In this document: one piece after another, positions 63,651-64,000 of the stretch | How the letters are laid out: each line of letters opens with the position of its first letter | Position numbering within the stretch: the stretch's first letter is position 1 | Source: Symsagittifera roscoffensis | Lineage: Eukaryota > Xenacoelomorpha > Acoela > Convolutidae | Length of the DNA: 64,000 nucleotides | Direction: 5' to 3' | Assembly (NCBI RefSeq): GCF_963678635.1 | Contig: NC_087062.1 | Span: forward strand, 93,721,845 to 93,785,844 | The notes under the pieces: model-generated | Seen by the model: the letters and a program-made list of their open reading frames with translations, nothing else | Database searches by the model: none | Told to the model about the DNA's origin: nothing | Translations under genes and position numbers: made by a program

Positions 63651-64000
63651 GATATAGCCACTGAAAATCATTCTATGTGGCAAATAAACATCAGGTGAAT
63701 CGATATAGCCACTGAAAATCATTCTATGTGGCAAATAAACATCAGGTGAATCGATATAGCCACTGACAATCATTCTATGTGGCAAATAAACATCAGGTGA
63801 ATCAGTATAGCCACTGACAATCATTCTATGTGGCAAATAAACATCAGGTGAATCGATATAGCCATTGAAAATCATTCTATGTGGCAAATAAACATCAGGT
63901 GAATCGATATAGCCATTGAAAATCATTCTATGTGGCAAATAAACATCAGGTGAATCAGTATAGCCACTGACAATCATTCTATGTGGCAAATAAACATCAG

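Larger units (their letters stand above)
22193..64000. repeat. 51-bp satellite array, about 800 head-to-tail monomers
   Basis: The monomer, written from CATCAGGTGAATCGATATAG, is 51 bp and continues with GCC and a variable CATTGAAAATC/CACTGACAATC block, then ATTCTATGTGGCAAATAAA. All copies are in one orientation to the window end. Variation is concentrated at three linked sites: CGATAT or CAGTAT, CCATT or CCACT, and GAAAATC or GACAATC. Single private changes are scattered elsewhere. One minus-strand frame has no stop in the consensus (17 codons, with SPDVYLPHRM). All three plus-strand frames and the other two minus-strand frames contain stops. Nonsense changes occur at 26265-26267, 51083-51085 and 56502-56504, along with about ten frameshifting indels. 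Confidence 0.98.

Noticed and set aside
22193-64000. CRISPR array
   Set aside because: The repeats are contiguous 51-bp monomers with no unique spacers, in a eukaryotic context without cas genes.

Overview
This window looks like repeat-rich, transposon-loaded heterochromatin from an animal nuclear genome, most likely an insect and possibly a dipteran. The grounds are AT-rich DNA, splice-type exon borders, a metazoan RpS4 exon fragment, a Ty3/gypsy-type retrotransposon, a non-LTR retrotransposon remnant and a very large satellite array. The species call is inference. I see no operons, bacterial genes or CRISPR.

Layout. (1) 1-7147 holds two and a half tandem units of about 2.85-2.92 kb. Each carries a foldback element ended by CCCGGGTTGAC, two copies of a 60-nt hairpin-rich element, and (units 1 and 2) a minus-strand exon of an unrecognised gene. 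(2) 7148-9475 interrupts unit 3 with a composite insert containing the first coding exon of ribosomal protein S4 and a broken reverse-transcriptase C-terminus. (3) 9476-10404 returns to the unit and carries the only copy of the exon that still has an upstream exon joined by a phase-compatible intron. (4) 10485-10870 is a small patch of a 51-bp satellite. (5) 10870-18256 is a minus-strand Ty3/gypsy-type retrotransposon, decayed and without recognisable LTRs. It has two accessory ORFs, gag, then protease-RT-RNase H, then integrase. (6) 18257-22192 is its upstream flank or leader, with a 14-bp minisatellite, a 69-bp repeat, a small orphan ORF and a perfect 230-bp-arm palindrome. (7) 22193-64000 is a head-to-tail 51-bp satellite of roughly 800 monomers with a 200-N assembly gap near its start. 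It runs off the right end of the window.

The most striking signal is the satellite. Its period is 17 codons, and one of six frames (minus strand) is free of stops in the consensus, so the array reads as enormous ORFs (up to 3,202 codons). I regard this as a by-product of a period divisible by three, not as a demonstrated protein. The array has clear higher-order structure: four linked monomer subtypes in a recurring order, and kilobase-scale duplications of 3,366, 3,319 and 1,024 bp. The same satellite occurs on both sides of the retrotransposon, so the element and its flank sit inside, or were captured by, the satellite domain.

Little here is likely to be a functional host gene. The one candidate is the two-exon minus-strand model at 9637-10389, whose product I do not recognise.
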